DNA of 64,000 bases from NCBI GenBank assembly GCA_944323745.1, contig CALUTQ010000002.1, positions 620,001 through 684,000 of the forward strand, given 5' to 3'. This stretch comes from Candidatus Avelusimicrobium pullarium. Lineage in GTDB: Bacteria > Elusimicrobiota > Elusimicrobia > Elusimicrobiales > Elusimicrobiaceae. How positions within the stretch are numbered: position 1 is the stretch's first letter; each line of letters begins with the position of its first letter. The position numbers were made by a program, and so were the translations under genes. Shown piece by piece: positions 23,800 through 32,481 of the stretch. The notes under the pieces were generated by a model. That model did not search any database. It had not been told where the DNA came from and worked only from the letters and a program-made list of their open reading frames with translations.

Positions 23800-24714
23800 A
23801 TGTTGACCAAATACATTATTCAGGACCGCAAACTTTGCACCACCGAAGAAGAAAAAGCCCAGGTTTACGTATTTACTAATCCGACGGTAGAAGAACAGCG
23901 CACGCTGGTAAGCGATTTTCAAATAGACGAACATACGCTGGCTTCCGCGCTGGACCCCGATGAACTCCCGCGCTTGGAATTTGAGCCCGAACACATCGTG
24001 ATGATTTACAAGCGCCCCAAAAACTATTCCGGCAAAGACCAGCTGGAGTTTAAGGTGGCCTCTGTCGGCACGTTTTTGTTTGAAGACAAACTGGTCATCG
24101 TGCTGGCCGAAGACATTCCGCTTTTTGTGGGCAAACGCTTCCAGCAGGTGCTTTCCATTAAAAATGTTTTCCTGAAATTGGTTTATAATGCCATTTCCCA
24201 CTACATTGAACACTTGCGCATCATTCACTTGATATCGGAAGAAATTGAAGACAAGATGAATGAATCAATGGACAACACTTACCTTTTAAACTTGTTCAGC
24301 CTGGAAAAGAGCTTGGTCTATTACGCCGAGGCTATTGCCGCCAACGGTTTTGTGTTTGAAAAAATGCGTAACCTTTCCGCCCGCATCGGCTTTGACGACA
24401 ATGACGACGAAATGTTGGACGACATTATCGTAGAAAACCTGCAGTGCAAAACACAGGCGGATATTTACTCCAACATTTTGGCGCAGATGCTTGGCGCGCG
24501 CGCCAGCATTGTAAGCAACAACTTAAACCTGCTGATTAAAAAGCTCAACATTATTACCATCTCGCTGATGGTGCCCACTTTAATTGCCAGCGTATACGGT
24601 ATGAACGTAGCCTTGCCTATGGAACATCATCCGGACGCTTTTTGGATGCTGCTGGGGCTGGGGCTTATTTCCGTATGGCTGGTAATGATATACTGGCGCC
24701 ACAAAAACTGGTAA
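23800..24714 (+). CDS. corA: CorA-family divalent cation transporter
   Basis: A 304-residue inner-membrane Mg2+/Co2+-type channel. An N-terminal cytoplasmic alpha/beta domain (to about residue 140) is followed by the long stalk helix and two C-terminal membrane helices. The signature YGMN occurs at SLMVPTLIASVYGMNVALP between them, and the end YWRHKNW matches the family. No periplasmic segment. Metal specificity is not visible. Single gene with its own promoter and a bidirectional terminator. Confidence 0.93.
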   Translation: MLTKYIIQDRKLCTTEEEKAQVYVFTNPTVEEQRTLVSDFQIDEHTLASALDPDELPRLEFEPEHIVMIYKRPKNYSGKDQLEFKVASVGTFLFEDKLVIVLAEDIPLFVGKRFQQVLSIKNVFLKLVYNAISHYIEHLRIIHLISEEIEDKMNESMDNTYLLNLFSLEKSLVYYAEAIAANGFVFEKMRNLSARIGFDDNDDEMLDDIIVENLQCKTQADIYSNILAQMLGARASIVSNNLNLLIKKLNIITISLMVPTLIASVYGMNVALPMEHHPDAFWMLLGLGLISVWLVMIYWRHKNW

Positions 24715-24750
24715 ACGCACCGGACGCAATTGCCCTGCCAATTTATACAT

Positions 24751-24780
24751 AAAAAAGGCCGCCTCAAAGGCGGCCTTTTG
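24751..24780. terminator. Bidirectional terminator between corA and the kinase gene
   Basis: AAAAGGCCGCC (24753-24763) and GGCGGCCTTTT (24769-24779) with a 5-nt loop. Confidence 0.9.
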
Positions 24781-24785
24781 ATTTA

Positions 24786-26267
24786 TTAATAGTGGGTTTT
24801 TTCCAACTCCTCTTCGGGCAGAGGCTGTATGGCATTTAAGCGGGACCAGAACTCGTCAATACTTTGGATACGTTCCCGCGGGTCTTCGCGCAAAGCGTCT
24901 TCCAGCAATTTATCCACCTCTTTGGGTATACCCGGGGCCAAACGGGACGGCGGATACACTTTTTTGGTGGCAATATCAAAGCCTTTTACGCTCCAGGGCA
25001 CCTGCCCCACCAGCGCTTCATACAAGCACAAAGCCAACGAGTACACGTCAGACTGTTTGCGCATAAAACCTTTTTGCTGTTCCGGCGCCATATACGCCGG
25101 CGTACCGGCCACGGTGCGGGCGCCGGTGTCGCCTTCCATACTTTTTTTGGCTACACCAAAGTCCATTACTTTGGCGGTGCCGTCTTCTTTAATCATAATG
25201 TTGCCGGGCTTTAAATCACAATGGATAATATCCTGCGAATGGGCGTAATGCAGGCCGCGGCACACATAGTCAAAAATGCGTTTGGCTTCCGAAAACGGAA
25301 TGCGCCCGTCTATATCCAAACGGGTTTCCAGCGTTTGCCCGTCCACATATTCAAACACCAAATACAGGCTGCTTTCCGACTCAATAACCGTATAAATTTC
25401 CACAATGCACGGATGACGCAAAAGCGCCACCATACGCGCTTCCGCCAAGAATTGTTCGCGCACGTATGCGCTGCGCACCAACTCGGGCCGTACGCGCTTA
25501 ATGGCCACTTTGCGTTTGAGCACTTTATCATAAGCCTCATACACTTTACCCATACCGCCTTCGCCTATTTGCCGCAAAAAGTCGTACTGTTCTTTCACTT
25601 CCACCTCTTTGCGGTTAAAAGCCGTCTTGGGGCCGCGGCGAAACACGTCTTCATAACGCAAATACACAAAAATGGCAATGGCTACGATAATGGCCACAAA
25701 GTACACAATCAGCCACAGCGGCGTAGAATTTTGATTGCCGGAGGAAGGAGTTATCGGTTTGGCACGGGTTTTTTCGTCCAGTTCCCGTTTTACTTTTAAC
25801 GCCAGCTGGGACTTGGGGGAAAGGCGCAATGCCTTATCCACGTCTATACGGCAGCGGTCATAATCTTTTTTCTGCAGGTAAGCCTGCGCCCGCAAAATAT
25901 AAGCGCGCGCATCCTGCGGGGCCACAGCGATGGCCTCTCCTGCCGAATAAATGACGTCGTCATATTGCTGCAAGCCGTCATAAGCAATAGCCAAAAGAAG
26001 GTAAAAACGCTGGTCTAAAAAATTTTGGGAGGCCAGCTCGTTAATACGCCGTATGGTGCCGGCAAAATCTTTATTTTTAAGGCGGGCGTTTAAATTGGCA
26101 ATTTCCGCATCGCGGGCCTGTTGGTCAAAAATCAACGGACGCGTCGCGCTGGTACTTTCGGAAAACGTCCCCCCCACCATCAGCGGCGCACCGCTTTGCG
26201 CAGGCGCGGCAAACACGGCCGTCCCCGTAATCAAAAGAAGCAAGCAAAAACAGAGCCTTCTAAACAT
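24786..26267 (-). CDS. Membrane Ser/Thr protein kinase with N-terminal TPR domain
   Basis: A Hanks-type kinase of about 493 residues. It begins with a signal peptide (CLLLLITGTAVFAAPAQ), has TPR-like helical repeats at about 45-165, one membrane helix (LIVYFVAIIVAIAIFVYLRY) near 185-205, then a kinase domain to the end: GEGGMGKVYEA loop, AIKRV lysine, catalytic IIHCDLKPGNIM, DFGVAKK, APE in TPAYMAPEQ. The usual HRD Arg is Cys. The layout puts TPRs in the periplasm and the kinase in the cytoplasm, reverse of PknB. I prefer the ATG at 26267 (6 nt from TAGAAT); one at 26273 abuts the -10 box. Confidence 0.9.
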   Translation of the reverse strand: MFRRLCFCLLLLITGTAVFAAPAQSGAPLMVGGTFSESTSATRPLIFDQQARDAEIANLNARLKNKDFAGTIRRINELASQNFLDQRFYLLLAIAYDGLQQYDDVIYSAGEAIAVAPQDARAYILRAQAYLQKKDYDRCRIDVDKALRLSPKSQLALKVKRELDEKTRAKPITPSSGNQNSTPLWLIVYFVAIIVAIAIFVYLRYEDVFRRGPKTAFNRKEVEVKEQYDFLRQIGEGGMGKVYEAYDKVLKRKVAIKRVRPELVRSAYVREQFLAEARMVALLRHPCIVEIYTVIESESSLYLVFEYVDGQTLETRLDIDGRIPFSEAKRIFDYVCRGLHYAHSQDIIHCDLKPGNIMIKEDGTAKVMDFGVAKKSMEGDTGARTVAGTPAYMAPEQQKGFMRKQSDVYSLALCLYEALVGQVPWSVKGFDIATKKVYPPSRLAPGIPKEVDKLLEDALREDPRERIQSIDEFWSRLNAIQPLPEEELEKTHY

Positions 26268-26273
26268 ATTCAT

Positions 26274-26279
26274 ATTCTA
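26274..26279 (-). promoter_or_regulatory. Promoter -10 box of the kinase gene, leaderless type
   Basis: TAGAAT in TGCTAGAAT, ending 6 nt before the ATG at 26267. Confidence 0.5.
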
Positions 26280-26328
26280 GCACAATATAACCTAAATTTG
26301 TCAGGCAAAGGCAACCCGTGCCCAACAA

Positions 26329-26357
26329 AAGACAAAACCCCCCGCAATTAATATAAT
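26329..26357 (+). promoter_or_regulatory. Promoter of murI, leaderless type
   Basis: AAGACA (26329-26334), 17-bp spacer, TATAAT (26352-26357), then 6 nt to the ATG at 26364. The spacer shares CCCCCCGCAATTAA with the tRNA-Asp promoter. Confidence 0.6.
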
Positions 26358-26363
26358 AAATAT

Positions 26364-27161
26364 ATGAACACGCGTCCAATAGGGGTGTTTGACTCCGGCC
26401 TGGGCGGGCTGACCATTTTAAAAACGCTTTCCAAGGCCCTGCCCAAAGAAAAGTTGATTTATTTCGGCGATACGGTCAACGTGCCTTACGGCTCCAAGTC
26501 CAAGGCGGCCGTAACCCGCTTTTCGCTTGATATTGCCCGCTTTATGGAAAAACAGGGCGTCAAATTGATTGTGGTAGCCTGCAACACGGCTTCTGCCCTG
26601 GCTTTGGCCGAACTGCAAAAGAAAATTTCCGTTCCCGTCATCGGCGTTATTTTCCCCGGCGCTATGAAAGCCGCCCAATGCACCAAAAACGGCAAAGTGG
26701 CCATCATCGCCACCGAAGCTACCGTGCAAAGCAAGGCCTACCCCAAAGCGCTTAAACGCCTGGACAAGCGCATACGCACCTATCAGCGCGCGTGCCCCGT
26801 TTTCGTACCGCTGATTGAAGAAGGCTGGATACACAAAACCGCGGGGCAATATATTATTGCCGACTATTTGGACGGCGTGGCCAAAAGCGGGGCAGACACC
26901 GTTATTTTGGGCTGCACGCATTACCCCGTTATCAAAAAACTGATTGCTGCCAAGCTGGGCAAAAACGTCAAACTGGTGGACTCGGCCGAAGTACTGGCGC
27001 AGGAAGTTAAAACCCGTCTGACGCAAACCGACCAGTTAAACCCTTCCGGCCGCGGCAGTATGAAGATTTACGCCAGCGACGCACCGGCGCGTTTTAAACG
27101 GCTGGCCAAAAACATCTTGGGGCGCGAACTCAAACGCGTTTACCTTAAAAAATTAAACTGA
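26364..27161 (+). CDS. murI: Glutamate racemase
   Basis: A 265-residue cofactor-independent racemase giving D-glutamate for peptidoglycan. Both catalytic cysteines are in place: VACNTASAL and LGCTHYPVI. The opening PIGVFDSGLGGLTILKTL and FGDTVNVPYGSKS are diagnostic. No ribosome binding site; TATAAT ends 6 nt upstream. The stop and the next ATG overlap as TGATG, so it is coupled to pgeF. Confidence 0.96.
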   Translation: MNTRPIGVFDSGLGGLTILKTLSKALPKEKLIYFGDTVNVPYGSKSKAAVTRFSLDIARFMEKQGVKLIVVACNTASALALAELQKKISVPVIGVIFPGAMKAAQCTKNGKVAIIATEATVQSKAYPKALKRLDKRIRTYQRACPVFVPLIEEGWIHKTAGQYIIADYLDGVAKSGADTVILGCTHYPVIKKLIAAKLGKNVKLVDSAEVLAQEVKTRLTQTDQLNPSGRGSMKIYASDAPARFKRLAKNILGRELKRVYLKKLN

Positions 27162-27850
27162 TGAAGCTGATCTCCGACCCCCGACTGCTTGCTTTAGGCG
27201 TTGTGCACGGCACCACATTGCGCAATGCCGGCAATATGCGTTTGGCGCAAAACACCCGCACCCTATTTGACCAATTAAACATACCGGAAGAGAAAATTCT
27301 GCGCTTTAAACAAATTCATTCCGACAAACTCGTCTGCGTTTCTTCCGCCGCGCAAATGCGCCAAATTCAAAACGGCCCGCTGCCCGAGGCCGACGGCTGG
27401 ATCATCCGCGGATATGGTATGGGCGCGGCCATTTTGACGGCCGACTGCGTGCCGCTGATTGTATGGGACGAAAAAGCCGAAGTGGTCGGCCTTGCCCATT
27501 GCGGGTGGCGCGGCGTATCCGCCGCATTGCCCCGGCTGACGGCCGAAGCGGTGTTACGCAACGGCGGCAAAGGCCGTTTAAGCGCTTGGGCCGGCCCGCA
27601 TATACAAAGCTGCTGTTTTGAGGTGCAGCAGGACGTAGCCGATTTATTCCCCGGCTGCGTACTGCATAAAAACAGCAAACTGTATGTAGATTTAAACCAA
27701 GAAATTGCCCGCCAGCTCACCGCCGTCGGGCTAAAAAAAGAAGACATTAAATTGCCTTATTACTGCACCTGCGGCGACAAAGAAAAATTTTTCTCTTACC
27801 GCAGGGACCACACCAAAGACGCAATGCTTACGTTTGTCTACCGCCCTTAA
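27161..27850 (+). CDS. pgeF: Peptidoglycan editing factor / YfiH (laccase-domain) protein
   Basis: A 229-residue protein of the YfiH/PgeF family, reported both as a purine nucleoside phosphorylase/adenosine deaminase and as an editor of wrong peptidoglycan precursors. Zinc ligands are in LTADCVPLIV, GLAHCGWRGVSA and WAGPHIQSCCFEV. The C-terminus has YCTCGDKEKFFSYRRD. Coupling to murI supports a cell-wall role, though the direct activity is still debated. Confidence 0.88.
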   Translation: MKLISDPRLLALGVVHGTTLRNAGNMRLAQNTRTLFDQLNIPEEKILRFKQIHSDKLVCVSSAAQMRQIQNGPLPEADGWIIRGYGMGAAILTADCVPLIVWDEKAEVVGLAHCGWRGVSAALPRLTAEAVLRNGGKGRLSAWAGPHIQSCCFEVQQDVADLFPGCVLHKNSKLYVDLNQEIARQLTAVGLKKEDIKLPYYCTCGDKEKFFSYRRDHTKDAMLTFVYRP

Positions 27851-29148
27851 GCCTGCGGTCCTTGCTCGGGCTGCGGGGCAGGCTGTTCTGCCGCGGCGGC
27901 AGGCGTTGCCGATGCGGTGCTATCTTCTGTGTGGCGGGCAAAAAATGTTCGTCCTATCCAACGCAGTCCGCCTTTTTCTATGCGGAAAGACATCAGGCTG
28001 GAAAGAATCACACTAAAGAAAATGACGGAGTAAATAATATCCGGAATGACTTTGCCGTTTCCGTCCAGCTGCTGGGCAATCATCGCGGCCAGTACGGCGC
28101 TGACCAGCCCGTTGGGGCACATTGCCAGCATAACGGAACAGTCGCTGCGGGTGGTGCTTTTGCCTACGCACCAGTTGACGCACGGCGTACGCACCAGCAG
28201 TTTGACCAACGCAAAGAACAACCCCAGCAACACCAAATGTATTTCGCCAATGTGCATAGAAATACCCATATACACAAAAAACAGCGTTTTAAAAATAAAT
28301 TCCACTTCTTCAAAAAAGCCTTTTTCGCCTTTGTTAAAAGGAATGGTGTTAAAATTCCATTTTTTAAGCCACAGCCGTTTTATCAGCCGTATATTGCCGG
28401 CCACCACGCCAAAAGCCAAGGTGGCAATGGCACCGTCCCCGCCCACCAGTTCGCTGACGCTGTAGACAAGCAGCACAAAAGCAAAAGTTAAGGAGACGGC
28501 ATTTTCAAGCCCGCGCACACGGTTTAAAATGCGCATCCAAAAAAGCCCCGCCACGATGCTTAAAAGCAGGCCCAGCCCGAACGAGCGCAAAATATCCAGC
28601 CCCACGCCCTGGGCCGAAAATTTGCCCCCCTGCACAGCCACGCCCATCAGGGCCAAGGCCACCACAATGGAGTAAACCCCCGTCACGTTGGCTTCCAAAA
28701 AGAGAATGGTTTTTGTTTTATCGGCAATTTTTAATTTGTCCAGCAGCGGCGTAATGACGGCGGTGGAATTATCCGCCACGATGGAACCGATAATCAGCGC
28801 GTAAATCTGCGGTATGCCCAGCACCAAATGCACCAGCCCCGCAATGACCAGCATAATCAGCCCGAAAGCCACCGTGGTCAACAAAAACCCGGGGCCCATC
28901 GCACCGCGCAGCGAAAGCACTTTAAACTCTATCCCGCTTTGAAACAATACCACAATTAAGGCCAGCGTGGTAAATATCTGCCCGGCCTGACCAAACATTT
29001 CCGGTTTGACGATGCCGGTCAGCGGGCCCATAATCATCCCTAAAATCATCAGCGGCAGCACATCGGGCAGACGCGTTTTTTCAAATAAAGAAGAAAACAC
29101 CTGCCCCAAAAATAATACAACACCAATAAACAATATAGCCGAAGTCAT
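27847..29148 (-). CDS. Cation:proton antiporter (CPA family, NhaP/KefB-like)
   Basis: A 433-residue inner-membrane antiporter with about 12 hydrophobic segments, exchanging H+ for Na+ or K+. The family opening SAILFIGVVLFLGQVFSSLF, the GSIVADNSTAVITPLLDKL segment and the long helical end are visible. The usual ND/DD ion-binding pair appears as AD-N in IVADNSTA. The C-terminal 40 residues are Ala/Pro/Gln-rich. ATG at 29148 chosen at the start of the first helix; TATAAT ends 7 nt upstream. Its 3' end overlaps pgeF by 4 nt, tail to tail. Confidence 0.82.
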   Translation of the reverse strand: MTSAILFIGVVLFLGQVFSSLFEKTRLPDVLPLMILGMIMGPLTGIVKPEMFGQAGQIFTTLALIVVLFQSGIEFKVLSLRGAMGPGFLLTTVAFGLIMLVIAGLVHLVLGIPQIYALIIGSIVADNSTAVITPLLDKLKIADKTKTILFLEANVTGVYSIVVALALMGVAVQGGKFSAQGVGLDILRSFGLGLLLSIVAGLFWMRILNRVRGLENAVSLTFAFVLLVYSVSELVGGDGAIATLAFGVVAGNIRLIKRLWLKKWNFNTIPFNKGEKGFFEEVEFIFKTLFFVYMGISMHIGEIHLVLLGLFFALVKLLVRTPCVNWCVGKSTTRSDCSVMLAMCPNGLVSAVLAAMIAQQLDGNGKVIPDIIYSVIFFSVILSSLMSFRIEKGGLRWIGRTFFARHTEDSTASATPAAAAEQPAPQPEQGPQA

Positions 29149-29155
29149 ATTCTTT

Positions 29156-29161
29156 ATTATA
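29156..29161 (-). promoter_or_regulatory. Promoter -10 box of the antiporter gene, leaderless type
   Basis: TATAAT ending 7 nt before the ATG at 29148. Confidence 0.5.
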
Positions 29162-29249
29162 TAAAATACGCCTCTATGGGCCACGATGCGCAGCAGCCGC
29201 GGCACGCCCCTCTTGCGAAAAAGACGGAGATTTCGTTTAATAGAAAAAT

Positions 29250-30176
29250 ATGGAACACAAAGCAAAAATCTTATTGGCAGACGACAGTGCCGCCATTCGT
29301 ATGCTGGTGTCCGAAATTTTGACCGACGCCGGCTTTACCGTCATCACTGCAGAGGACGGACAGGACGCGTTGGATAAAATCTACAAAGAAAACCCCGATT
29401 TGTTAATTCTGGACTATGAAATGCCCCGAAAAACGGGCTTTGAAGTAGTGCAAGACGTGCGCAGCCACACCGGTTATTTGCACACCCCGATTATTATCTT
29501 TACGGCCGTGACCGACAAACACACCAAACTGGAAGGCCTGGGGCTGGACATTGACGACTATTTGACCAAACCCGCCGACGCAGACGAAGTGGTGGCCCGC
29601 GTAAAACTTTTGCTTAAACGCAATAAACAAAAAATGGACTGCAACCCGCTTACCCGCCTGCCGGGCAACCCATCCATTCAGGCCCGCATTGAGCAGGAAA
29701 TTGTCTCCGGCCGTAAATTTGCCGTTTTGTACTGTGATTTAAACAATTTTAAATCTTATAACGATAAATACGGCTTCGGTGCAGGCGATAAAGTGCTTTT
29801 GGCTACCGCCAAGCTGATTGTGGACAGCGCCCAGCAGGATCCGCAGTCTTTTGTGGGCCACGTGGGAGGAGACGATTTTATTGTGGTGTGCGCCTTAGAC
29901 AAGGCCGAACCGATTGCCCAGCAAATTGTGGCCGGTATGAACCGTATGGGGCCTTCTTTCTATAACGATACGGACCGCGCCCAAGGTTATATGGTGTCGG
30001 TCAACCGTAAAGGGGAAAGCGAAAAATTCGGCTTTCTTTCCATTGGCATCGGCATCGTGCACAATTCCCTTAAAGAGCTTACTTCGTTTGCGCAGGTAAG
30101 CAATATCGGCAGCGAGCTCAAATGCCTGGCCAAAAAGCACGAAGGCAGTTATTACGCCATAGACAGAAGAAGCTGA
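29250..30176 (+). CDS. Response regulator with REC and GGDEF-like domains
   Basis: A 308-residue signalling protein. REC domain at 5-120 with DD (11-12), phospho-acceptor Asp55 (LLILDYEMP), Thr85 and Lys107. A GGDEF-type domain at about 150-305 has its signature as GGDDF (206-210) and its metal/phosphate site as LNNFKSYNDKYGFGAGD. If active it would make a cyclic dinucleotide; Asp for Glu in the signature, and Asn for Asp in LNNF, make this uncertain. No membrane segment. No partner kinase adjacent; an orphan histidine kinase lies at 49.6 kb. Confidence 0.88.
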   Translation: MEHKAKILLADDSAAIRMLVSEILTDAGFTVITAEDGQDALDKIYKENPDLLILDYEMPRKTGFEVVQDVRSHTGYLHTPIIIFTAVTDKHTKLEGLGLDIDDYLTKPADADEVVARVKLLLKRNKQKMDCNPLTRLPGNPSIQARIEQEIVSGRKFAVLYCDLNNFKSYNDKYGFGAGDKVLLATAKLIVDSAQQDPQSFVGHVGGDDFIVVCALDKAEPIAQQIVAGMNRMGPSFYNDTDRAQGYMVSVNRKGESEKFGFLSIGIGIVHNSLKELTSFAQVSNIGSELKCLAKKHEGSYYAIDRRS

Positions 30177-30184
30177 TAAATTAC

Positions 30185-30230
30185 AGTGCGTTTATGAATT
30201 TTGTTATTTAAAATTCATAAATTCTGCACT
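30185..30230. terminator. AT-rich convergent hairpin between the REC-GGDEF gene and pilin 3
   Basis: TTTATGAATTTT (30191-30202) pairs with AAAATTCATAAA (30210-30221); AGTGC and GCACT extend it outside. It overlaps the pilin stop codon. There is no T-run, so terminator function is only likely. Confidence 0.35.
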
Positions 30231-30732
30231 TTCCATCCCCGCAAGATCGATTAAATACACCGCCAAATGAAGCACAGGCTTTTTCAGCGGCTTTATTGTC
30301 ATCATACGCATAACACCAGTGCTTATTCTTATAGGTCGGGTTGTTTTGTTGCTCCAAAAAAAAGGACATTCCTGCCCCGTATGACTGACTGCCGGTACCT
30401 CGCCGACCGCAATAGACATAATTTGTATCCGCCAAATTAACCATACAATTGCTGCTTTCCGGTAAGGTAACATCCAAATCCGTCAAATCTGTTGTATAAC
30501 TGCCTGTTGCAAGCAGATAACGCTCCTGCGCATCTTTCAAGGTGCGACACCACACAAACAATTCTGTCATTCGGTTTTTAGTAACCGCCGTTTGATATTG
30601 CGGCAAAGCAATGGCAGCCAAAATGCCGATGATCAGTACCACCACCAAAAGTTCAATAAGCGTAAAACCGCCAAATTTGCGTTTTACAGGGGTTTTTAGC
30701 TCGGAAATGTTTTTTTGATAAATTTTGCTCAT
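30208..30732 (-). CDS. Type IV pilin-like protein (pilin 3)
   Basis: A 174-residue prepilin: leader [20 protein letters not shown], cleavage before [16 protein letters not shown], helix to ALPQYQTAV. The variable part keeps the AQERYLLATGSYTTDLTDLDV signature and a cysteine pair region ending CGDGKCRIYEF. ATG at 30732 within the palindrome; no ribosome binding site. Confidence 0.9.
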   Translation of the reverse strand: MSKIYQKNISELKTPVKRKFGGFTLIELLVVVLIIGILAAIALPQYQTAVTKNRMTELFVWCRTLKDAQERYLLATGSYTTDLTDLDVTLPESSNCMVNLADTNYVYCGRRGTGSQSYGAGMSFFLEQQNNPTYKNKHWCYAYDDNKAAEKACASFGGVFNRSCGDGKCRIYEF

Positions 30733-30766
30733 AGGCAAAATTTATCAAAAAAAAAAAACGAGTCAA
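30710..30766 (-). promoter_or_regulatory. Pilin start module (copy 3)
   Basis: TTGACT (30766-30761), 16-nt spacer with twelve T (30758-30747), TAAATT (30744-30739), 6 nt, ATG at 30732. GATAAATTTTGC (30717-30728) is inverted at 30735-30746; with the T/A runs the arms reach 19 bp. Confidence 0.75.
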
Positions 30767-30775
30767 CCCCTTATA

Positions 30776-30812
30776 AAACAAGCGCCCCGCTTACTTAACG
30801 GAGCGCCTGTTT
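30776..30812 (-). terminator. Terminator of pgm
   Basis: ACAAGCGCCCCG (30778-30789) and CGGAGCGCCTGT (30799-30810) form a 12-bp stem with two G-U pairs, followed on the minus strand by TTTTAT. It abuts the upstream side of the pilin 3 promoter. Confidence 0.6.
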
Positions 30813-30829
30813 GTTTCACAAAATTTCCG

Positions 30830-32377
30830 CTATACACCAAAGTACTTGCGGCCTTCTGCAATAATTTCCTGCAGATGTTCTTGGCTGATAAACGTTTCGG
30901 CATAGAATTTTAAAATATTTTCCGTGCCGGAAGGACGCACCAAAAACCACGAGCTTTGCAAATATACTTTTATGCCGTCCGTGTCGCGTATGTTTTGCAC
31001 TTTTTCACCGGCAACGACAGCCAAGTCTTTTAAGTCTTCTTTCTTAAAGGACTGCACCTTCTTTTTCAGTGCTTCATCGGTAGGCACATCCACGCGGGTA
31101 TAATAGGGCTTGCCATATTTTTGCGTAAGGTTATCGTAGAGTTTGGCTATGTCGCCGCATTTGGAAGCAATTTCCAGCAACAGGCACACGGCCAAAATGC
31201 CGTCCTTTTCCGGCGTCCAGCCGCTCATACTCATACCGGCGCTTTCTTCACCGGCCAAAATATAGCGCCCGTTTACAATGCCGTCCACAAAATATTTAAA
31301 CCCGACGTTTACTTCGTCAATGCCGTAGCCGGCGTCTTGGGCGATACGGTCCAGCAGGGCCGTGGTGCCCAAGGTGCGCCCGATAAGCATATTTTCCTGC
31401 GGGCGGCGGGTTTTAATCAGATAGTCGGCCAACACGCACAAAGCGTGGTTGGGGGAAATCAGCCCTCCTGCCTTCGTGGCGCAGCCGAAGCGGTCGGCAT
31501 CGGGGTCGCTGGCGCCGGCAAAATCATATTCGCCGTTTTTTACCAAATCAATCAGCGGTTTCATCGGATAGACAGAAGAAGGATCCATACGAATTTTGCC
31601 GTCGTGGTCTATGGGAATAAAATAAAAAGTAGGGTCTAAGGTTTCGTTGACGATGCGCATATTGTCCAAGCCGTACTTTTCTTTAATGGCGCGGTAAAAA
31701 GGCAAGCTGCTGCCGCCCAGCGGATGAATGGCCGCTTTCAAACCGGCTTTTTTGATAGCCGCAAAATCTACCATACGCCCTAAAGCGCTTACGTAGGGCG
31801 TAATTAAATCGGCCGTTACCACCAAGCCTTTTTGACGGGCTTGCGCCAAAGGCATACGTTTAATCTGCGACGGGTTTTTTAAATATTGATTGGCGTATTT
31901 TTCTATGCGGCCGGTCAATTCGCTGCCGGCGGGGCCGCCGTGGGACGGATTATATTTCAGCCCCATATCCTGCGGCGGGTTATGGCTGGCGGTGCCGTTT
32001 AAACAGGCACTGGCGCGGCCGTTTATAATTTCAAACGAAAATACCGGCGTAGGAAGCGGCATATCCGGCAGAATAACGGATAACCCGTTGCCGGCCAATA
32101 CTTCCGCACACAGCTGTGCCACAGTCTGCGACATCAAACGCGTATCCCCCCCGCACAAGACCGGCCCTTTGACGCCGTCTTCCAAATGAATTTGCGCCAC
32201 GGCTTGCGCAATGGCCAAAGCGTGGGCGGCGGCAAACCCGCGGCCCAGCTGCCCGCGGTGGCCCGAGGTGCCGAATTTAACGGGAGCTATATCCCCTTCC
32301 GGCTGCCAAAATAAGGTGCGTAGTTTTTCTACATCAATGCGTTCTTTGGTTAACGTTCCTGCCAGCGGACTGACCAT
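30830..32377 (-). CDS. pgm: Phosphoglucomutase (alpha-D-phosphohexomutase family)
   Basis: A 515-residue enzyme interconverting glucose-1-phosphate and glucose-6-phosphate. All four signatures are present: catalytic serine loop TASHNPP, metal loop DPDADRFG, sugar-specificity loop GEESAGMS, and phosphate loop RPSGTENILKFYAE. KFGTSGHRG near the start is the usual opening. GAGGGG precedes the ATG. It joins the Leloir pathway (galK, galT) to glycolysis. Confidence 0.94.
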   Translation of the reverse strand: MVSPLAGTLTKERIDVEKLRTLFWQPEGDIAPVKFGTSGHRGQLGRGFAAAHALAIAQAVAQIHLEDGVKGPVLCGGDTRLMSQTVAQLCAEVLAGNGLSVILPDMPLPTPVFSFEIINGRASACLNGTASHNPPQDMGLKYNPSHGGPAGSELTGRIEKYANQYLKNPSQIKRMPLAQARQKGLVVTADLITPYVSALGRMVDFAAIKKAGLKAAIHPLGGSSLPFYRAIKEKYGLDNMRIVNETLDPTFYFIPIDHDGKIRMDPSSVYPMKPLIDLVKNGEYDFAGASDPDADRFGCATKAGGLISPNHALCVLADYLIKTRRPQENMLIGRTLGTTALLDRIAQDAGYGIDEVNVGFKYFVDGIVNGRYILAGEESAGMSMSGWTPEKDGILAVCLLLEIASKCGDIAKLYDNLTQKYGKPYYTRVDVPTDEALKKKVQSFKKEDLKDLAVVAGEKVQNIRDTDGIKVYLQSSWFLVRPSGTENILKFYAETFISQEHLQEIIAEGRKYFGV

Positions 32378-32481
32378 ATCTATCCCCTCACTTGCGTAAA
32401 ATGCGCGCGGCGTTCTTGCGCGGCGCGTTCTCTTTTTCTATGATATGATATGTAATTAAATTTATCAACAAGGACTTGTGT

